From positions 1 to 5,501 of the forward strand of contig CAJUNZ010000126.1 of NCBI GenBank assembly GCA_910587755.1: a stretch of DNA of 5,501 nucleotides, in the 5' to 3' direction. The translations under genes and the position numbers were made by a program. Numbering within the stretch: the first letter of the stretch is position 1; each line of letters begins with the position of its first letter. This document shows, in pieces, positions 1 to 2,593 of the stretch. The notes under the pieces were generated by a model. It saw only the letters and a program-made list of their open reading frames with translations, made no database searches and had not been told where the DNA came from. This DNA comes from an uncultured Acetatifactor sp. (GTDB lineage Bacteria > Bacillota > Clostridia > Lachnospirales > Lachnospiraceae).

Positions 1-234
1 TCCTTTAGTTTCATTACCAAGACCCCGCCCGCCGCAGTGCTGCTGAAGAAGGCCTGCAACCTGAAGTCCGGGTCTGCGGTGCCTAACAAGACAAAAGTTG
101 CCTCCATCTCCAAGGCAAAGCTGAAGGAGATCGCGGAGCTGAAGCTGCCGGATCTGAATGCGGCAAGCGTGGAGGCGGCCATGAGCATGATAGCGGGCAC
201 TGCGCGCAGCATGGGCATTACGGTGGAAGACTGA
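1..234 (+). CDS. rplK: 50S ribosomal protein L11, 3' part only
   Basis: This is the last 77 codons of L11, open at the left edge and read in frame from base 1 to the TGA at 232-234. L11 binds the GTPase-associated centre of 23S rRNA at the base of the L10/L12 stalk and takes part in factor binding and the stringent response. The visible part begins SFSFITKTPPAAVLLKKA, the well-known start of the L11 C-terminal rRNA-binding domain, and ends IAGTARSMGITVED, which matches the conserved C-terminal family signature. Full L11 is about 141 residues, so roughly the first 64 residues, the N-terminal domain, lie outside the window. The stop is followed at once by two more stop triplets in or near frame (TAG, TAA). 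The gene lies 54 bases upstream of rplA, the standard rplK-rplA pair, and is probably co-transcribed with it. No defect is visible. Confidence 0.97.
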   Translation, partial: SFSFITKTPPAAVLLKKACNLKSGSAVPNKTKVASISKAKLKEIAELKLPDLNAASVEAAMSMIAGTARSMGITVED

Positions 235-241
235 TAGTAAA

Positions 242-274
242 TTGGGAGACAACAGGAAGGTTGTCGCTTGAACC
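242..274 (+). promoter_or_regulatory. Hairpin before rplA, candidate L1 autoregulatory site
   Basis: The rplK-rplA spacer contains a perfect 6-bp hairpin: GACAAC at 248-253 pairs with GTTGTC at 260-265 around the loop AGGAAG. It is flanked by GGGAG (244-248) on the 5' side and CTTGAA (267-272) on the 3' side. From memory, the L1-binding stalk of 23S rRNA (helices 76-77) also opposes a GGGAG-like strand and a CUUGAA-like strand next to a short stem. L1 is known in other organisms to repress its own mRNA through such a mimic. The rplA Shine-Dalgarno starts only 3 bases beyond CTTGAA, so bound protein could block initiation. I find no convincing outer stem, so the operator role is inference. Confidence 0.4.
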
Positions 275-288
275 TAGGAGGTAGGATA

Positions 289-978
289 ATGAAACATGGT
301 AAGAAATATGTGGAGGCCGCGAAGCTGGTAGACCGCATGGCATTCTACGAGCCGGATGAAGCCATTTCTCTGGTAAAGAAGGCAGCACCTGCAAAGTTTG
401 ACGAGACCGTGGAAGTGCATATCAGAACAGGATGCGACGGAAGGCATGCGGAGCAGCAGATCAGGGGCGCGGTAGTGCTTCCAAACGGAACAGGTAAGAC
501 CGTGAGAGTTCTGGTATTTGCCAAGGGTGATAAACTCAACGAGGCAGAGGCGGCAGGGGCCGATTTTGTGGGCGGCGACGAGCTGATCCCCAAGATCCAG
601 AACGACGGATGGCTTGACTTTGACGTGGTGGTTGCAACTCCCGACATGATGGGCGTGGTGGGACGTCTGGGTAAGATCCTGGGACCCAAGGGCCTGATGC
701 CCAACCCCAAGGCGGGAACTGTCACCATGGACGTGACAAAGGCGGTGAAGGATATCAAAGCCGGTAAGATTGAGTACAGGCTTGACAAGACCAACATCAT
801 CCATGTGCCTATTGGAAAGGTGTCCTTCACGGACGAGGCTCTGCAGGAGAACTTTAACACCCTTATGGATGCCATCACAAAGGCAAGGCCCAGCGCGGTG
901 AAGGGACAGTTCCTCAGGAGCATCACCATGACCAGCACCATGGGCCCCGGCGTTAAGCTCAATGTGGCAAAATATTAG
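289..978 (+). CDS. rplA: 50S ribosomal protein L1
   Basis: L1 forms the mobile L1 stalk of the large subunit beside the E site and helps release deacylated tRNA. In many bacteria it also represses its own operon by binding mRNA. The product is 229 residues, the usual length. It opens MKHGKKYVEAAKLVD and carries VRGAVVLPNGTGK-like residues (here IRGAVVLPNGTGK) in domain I. The family signature MMGVVGRLGKILGPKGLMPNP begins at residue 120, and the ending GQFLRSITMTSTMGPGVKLNV is typical. I chose ATG 289 because AGGAGG at 276-281 sits 7 bases upstream. A TTG at 268 in the same frame would place the Shine-Dalgarno inside the gene and is not credible. It lies 54 bases after rplK, and the rplJ promoter begins only 2 bases after its stop. 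One small variation is HIRTGCDGRH, where related proteins usually have a V or L in place of the T and a V in place of the C. Confidence 0.97.
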   Translation: MKHGKKYVEAAKLVDRMAFYEPDEAISLVKKAAPAKFDETVEVHIRTGCDGRHAEQQIRGAVVLPNGTGKTVRVLVFAKGDKLNEAEAAGADFVGGDELIPKIQNDGWLDFDVVVATPDMMGVVGRLGKILGPKGLMPNPKAGTVTMDVTKAVKDIKAGKIEYRLDKTNIIHVPIGKVSFTDEALQENFNTLMDAITKARPSAVKGQFLRSITMTSTMGPGVKLNVAKY

Positions 979-979
979 G

Positions 980-1008
980 TTGACTTATTCGGAAAGCCAG
1001 TGTAAAAT
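980..1008 (+). promoter_or_regulatory. Sigma-A-type promoter for rplJ-rplL
   Basis: A TTGACT -35 box (980-985) and a TAAAAT -10 box (1003-1008) are separated by exactly 17 bases, each one mismatch from the vegetative consensus. Transcription would start near 1015, about 10 bases before the L10 leader element. The promoter begins immediately after the rplA stop codon. No terminator separates it from rplA, so read-through from the rplK-rplA unit would add to it. An own promoter before rplJ agrees with what is known in Bacillus. Confidence 0.75.
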
Positions 1009-1014
1009 AAATAA

Positions 1015-1229
1015 GCGTAAAAGAAGCCGAAGACAGCAGGTGCAGGAGGATTTTTGGGGAAAGGTTTTCTCAGAAGGTCCGGCCGCGTAAGTCCTGCCGA
1101 GGAGTAGACGGGGAGCATTCCCCGGGGAAGATTCCCCCAGTGATTTTGTCATCTGGAAATCCCTCTGTGCCTTGGCCCAGGGGGATTTTTTAGGGATACG
1201 GCTTTATTATTCTATAAGGAGGTAAAAAA
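1015..1229 (+). ncRNA. L10 leader (rplJ-rplL attenuator RNA)
   Basis: This 215-base untranslated region carries the conserved halves of the Firmicutes L10 leader: CCGAAGACAGCAGG (1027-1040) and GTCCTGCCGAGGAG (1091-1104). GCAGG at 1036-1040 pairs with CCTGC at 1093-1097 to close the L10-binding arm. Downstream come two small hairpins (1109-1124 and 1124-1137) and a terminator (1157-1191). In Bacillus subtilis the L10(L12)4 complex is known to stabilise the equivalent arm as an anti-antiterminator and so promote termination. Here a candidate antiterminator is visible: 1043-1053, inside the L10 arm, pairs with the terminator's 5' arm 1157-1167 at 10 of 11 positions (one G-U, one C-A mismatch). 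The element therefore most likely reduces rplJ-rplL transcription when free L10/L12 is in excess. The mechanism for this organism is inferred by analogy. Confidence 0.88.
1157..1191 (+). terminator. Intrinsic terminator of the L10 leader (attenuator)
   Basis: AAATCCCTCTG (1157-1167) pairs with CAGGGGGATTT (1178-1188) over 11 bp with one T-G wobble. An inner GC pair set surrounds a CTTG loop, and the 3' side runs into six Ts (1186-1191). It ends 38 bases before the rplJ start, with the Shine-Dalgarno outside it. The position inside a leader, rather than after a gene, and the competing pairing with 1043-1053 mark it as a conditional terminator. Confidence 0.85.
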
Positions 1230-1736
1230 ATGGCAAAGGTTGAGTTAAAGAAGCCCATTGTGGATGAGATTGCTGCCTGCGTCAAGGATGCTCAGTCCGT
1301 TGTGGTTGTAGATTACCGTGGACTGACAGTTGAGCAGGACACCAAGCTGCGCAAGAATCTGCGTGAAGCGGGGATCACCTACAAGGTGTATAAGAACACC
1401 CTGATGAATTTTGCATTCAAGGGTACAGAGTTTGAAGGCTTGGCTCCCTATCTGGAAGGCCCCAGCGCAGTGGCTGTGTCCAAAGATGACGCCACAGCTC
1501 CCGCCAGGATCCTGTCTGAGTTTGCCAAGACGGCAGACAAGCTGGAGATCAAGGCCGGCGTGGTGGAAGGCACCGTGTTCGACGCTGCAGGGATGGCGGC
1601 TATCGCAAGCATTCCGTCCAGAGAGGTTCTTATTTCCAAACTGCTGGGAAGCCTGCAGAGTCCTATTACCAATTTTGCCCGTGTCATGAACCAGCTGGCT
1701 GAAAAGCGCGGCGGCGGAGCAGAGGCGGCAGAGTAA
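1230..1736 (+). CDS. rplJ: 50S ribosomal protein L10
   Basis: L10 is the base of the ribosomal stalk. Its N-terminal domain binds 23S rRNA beside L11 and its long C-terminal helix holds L7/L12 dimers. The product is 168 residues, normal for Firmicutes. Family landmarks are DYRGLTV (28-34), the KVYKNTL stretch (52-58) and GPSAVA (77-82). The helix that binds L12 runs from about 131 (REVLISKLLGSLQSPITNFA) to AEKR near 160, followed by a Gly/Ala/Glu tail. The start ATG has AAGGAGG at 1216-1222, 7 bases upstream, a near-perfect site. It lies downstream of the L10 leader and 40 bases before rplL, so the L10(L12)n complex it forms is expected to regulate both genes through that leader. Nothing is missing or unusual in the protein. 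Confidence 0.97.
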   Translation: MAKVELKKPIVDEIAACVKDAQSVVVVDYRGLTVEQDTKLRKNLREAGITYKVYKNTLMNFAFKGTEFEGLAPYLEGPSAVAVSKDDATAPARILSEFAKTADKLEIKAGVVEGTVFDAAGMAAIASIPSREVLISKLLGSLQSPITNFARVMNQLAEKRGGGAEAAE

Positions 1737-1776
1737 AGAAAGTTTCAACATACAAATTTAAATGGAGGGTTTAAAA

Positions 1777-2148
1777 ATGGCGAAGATGACAGCTCAGGAA
1801 TTGATTGATGCAATCAAGGAGATGACCGTATTAGAGTTAAATGATCTGGTAAAGGCCTGCGAGGAAGAATTCGGCGTATCCGCTGCCGCAGGTGTAGTGG
1901 TGGCTGCTGCAGGCCCTGCTGCTGAAGTAGAGGAGCAGACTGAGTTCAATGTAGAGCTCACCGAGATCGGCGCAGAGAAGGTTAAGGTTATCAAGGTGGT
2001 ACGTGAGATCACCGGACTTGGCCTGAAGGAAGCTAAGGATACAGTTGACGGCGCTCCCAAGGTGATCAAGGAAGGCGTTTCCAAGGAAGAGGCCGAGGAG
2101 ATGAAGAAGAAGCTGGAAGAAGTGGGCGCAAAAGTGACCCTGAAGTAA
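1777..2148 (+). CDS. rplL: 50S ribosomal protein L7/L12
   Basis: L7/L12 is the multi-copy stalk protein that recruits and activates translation factors (EF-Tu, EF-G, IF2). The product is 123 residues, the family norm. Residues 1-33 form the dimerisation and L10-binding domain (MAKMTAQELIDAIKEMTVLELNDLVKAC to EEFG). Residues 35-52 are the Ala/Val/Gly-rich hinge. Residues 56-123 are the globular factor-binding domain, with EKVKVIKVVREITGLGLKEAK at 67-87 carrying the conserved K68, V69, I72, K73 and R76 surface. I start at ATG 1777 because GGAGGG (1764-1769) lies 7 bases upstream. The in-frame ATG at 1762 overlaps that site and would add MEGLK, which is not part of the family. A Cys sits at position 28. 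The gene is co-transcribed with rplJ, and a terminator-like hairpin begins about 45 bases after its stop. Confidence 0.97.
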   Translation: MAKMTAQELIDAIKEMTVLELNDLVKACEEEFGVSAAAGVVVAAAGPAAEVEEQTEFNVELTEIGAEKVKVIKVVREITGLGLKEAKDTVDGAPKVIKEGVSKEEAEEMKKKLEEVGAKVTLK

Positions 2149-2167
2149 ATACAAGCTTCATACGGAA

Positions 2168-2180
2168 GGCCCTTTGGGCT
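2168..2180 (+). repeat. Small hairpin after rplL
   Basis: GGCCC (2168-2172) pairs with GGGCT (2176-2180), one pair being G-T, around a TTT loop. No T-tract follows, so it is not a terminator by itself. It may only protect the rplL mRNA 3' end or assist the larger hairpin that begins 14 bases downstream. Confidence 0.35.
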
Positions 2181-2193
2181 GCGGATCATAAAA

Positions 2194-2240
2194 CGGGACA
2201 GTTCCTGGACGACGGGGACCGTCCCGCTTTCTTAGTTTTT
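2194..2240 (+). terminator. Terminator-like hairpin after rplL
   Basis: CGGGAC (2194-2199) pairs perfectly with GTCCCG (2221-2226). After an A-C mismatch the stem continues with GTTCC (2201-2205) against GGGAC (2215-2219), giving 11 pairs with one G-U and a 9-base loop. It is followed by the T-rich CTTTCTTAGTTTTT (2227-2240). The tail is interrupted, so termination may be partial, leaving some read-through into rpoB. Its position between rplL and rpoB parallels the partial attenuator known in Escherichia coli at the same place. Confidence 0.7.
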
Positions 2241-2267
2241 ACTTTCTTAATTTTTCCGGAAATCTGC

Positions 2268-2296
2268 TTGACCTTATTTCCAGTTTGTGCTAATAT
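2268..2296 (+). promoter_or_regulatory. Sigma-A-type extended -10 promoter for rpoB
   Basis: A TTGACC -35 box (2268-2273) and a TAATAT -10 box (2291-2296) are 17 bases apart, and the -10 is preceded by TGC (2288-2290), an extended -10 motif. Transcription would begin near 2303, about 290 bases before the rpoB start and about 20 bases before the first long stem of the leader. It follows the post-rplL terminator directly, so rpoB appears to have its own transcription start. Confidence 0.75.
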
Positions 2297-2462
2297 GGAT
2301 AGTGCATTATTGTGCAGAGCTATACCTATTTTTATGTAAGCAGAGAACTGTTTATAAATAATACTGCAGCGGCCTATAAACGATTCCAAGTGTAGCTGAA
2401 ACAGACAGCCGGGGCTATACTGGGTTTCTGTTTCTGCATATGGGCATAAAAATAGGTGGATA

Positions 2463-2484
2463 TTATGTCCGGCGCCGGGCATAA
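2463..2484 (+). repeat. Leader hairpin P5 (9 bp, GCGC loop)
   Basis: TTATGTCCG (2463-2471) pairs with CGGGCATAA (2476-2484) with one T-G wobble around a GCGC tetraloop. It contains the 10-base palindrome CCGGCGCCGG (2469-2478), a GC-rich island in AT-rich surroundings. Its 3' arm repeats the eight bases GGGCATAA also present at 2442-2449 in and next to P1, so its 5' arm could pair with either copy. Confidence 0.65.
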
Positions 2485-2496
2485 GGAAGTGTCTCC

Positions 2497-2552
2497 AAAT
2501 GACTGATACAATTTGTTCAGGAAAGATGTGAAACAAGTTGTATCAGTTATTT
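2497..2552 (+). repeat. Leader hairpin P6, 21-bp stem before rpoB
   Basis: The arm 2497-2517 pairs with 2532-2552 without a bulge over 21 bp, with only two G-T wobbles, around a 14-base loop (CAGGAAAGATGTGA). The core is ACTGATACAATTTGTT with AACAAGTTGTATCAGT (16 bp). It ends 41 bases before the rpoB start codon, leaving the ribosome binding site free. A two-turn uninterrupted duplex is the kind of substrate RNase III cuts, and RNase III processing between rplL and rpoB is known in Escherichia coli. Alternatively the 16-bp core followed by TTATTTTCC is a weak attenuator. The sequence does not decide between these. Confidence 0.7.
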
Positions 2553-2579
2553 TCCGACAATTCCTAAGTCAGAAAGAAC

Positions 2580-2586
2580 GGGGTGA
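2580..2586 (+). promoter_or_regulatory. rpoB ribosome binding site
   Basis: GGGGTGA is the only purine-rich match to the anti-Shine-Dalgarno before rpoB and is weaker than the AGGAGG sites of rplA and rplJ. Two in-frame ATGs follow. From the GGGG core the gap is 4 bases to ATG 2588 and 10 bases to ATG 2594. The second gives workable spacing and the family N-terminus MEKNRIRP, so it is preferred. Confidence 0.6.
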
Positions 2587-2593
2587 AATGTCA

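Larger units (their letters stand above)
2303..2593 (+). ncRNA. Highly structured rpoB 5' leader RNA, unassigned family
   Basis: The untranslated region before rpoB is dense with nested inverted repeats. P1 is a perfect 13-bp stem, ACCTATTTTTATG (2324-2336) with CATAAAAATAGGT (2445-2457). Inside it P2 is GCAGAGA (2340-2346) with TTTCTGC (2431-2437). Within P2 are two hairpins: P3, GTTTATA (2350-2356) with TATAAAC (2375-2381), and P4, AGTGTAGCT (2389-2397) with GGCTATACT (2413-2421, two G-U pairs). Together they form a three-way junction. Next comes P5, a 9-bp hairpin at 2463-2484 with a GCGC loop, then P6, a 21-bp hairpin at 2497-2552. No plausible protein is encoded. A leader RNA called Lacto-rpoB is known upstream of rpoB in Lactobacillales; I cannot say whether this is related. 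A cis-regulatory role for polymerase synthesis is inference from position and structure. Confidence 0.7.

Noticed and set aside
268..288. Upstream TTG start for rplA
   Set aside because: It would put the AGGAGG Shine-Dalgarno inside the coding region and add seven residues not found in L1.
345..962. 205-codon minus-strand open frame opposite rplA, and similar ones opposite rplJ and rplL
   Set aside because: They mirror unmistakable ribosomal protein genes and have no independent support.
1054..1107. Possible 17-residue leader peptide from TTG 1054 with AGGAGG at 1044-1049
   Set aside because: The purine run belongs to the L10 leader, where it serves as the candidate antiterminator strand. 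The start is a TTG with only 4 bases spacing, and attenuation here is known to be protein-driven and not peptide-driven.
2186..2536. 116-codon minus-strand open frame in the rplL-rpoB gap
   Set aside because: It spans the terminator, promoter and leader stems on the other strand. It has no ribosome binding site that I see and no recognisable protein, and the structured-RNA reading explains the region better.
2588..2593. Alternative rpoB start at ATG 2588
   Set aside because: In frame, but only 4 bases from the GGGG core of the ribosome binding site; it would add only Met-Ser. ATG 2594 gives the usual N-terminus, though both could be used.
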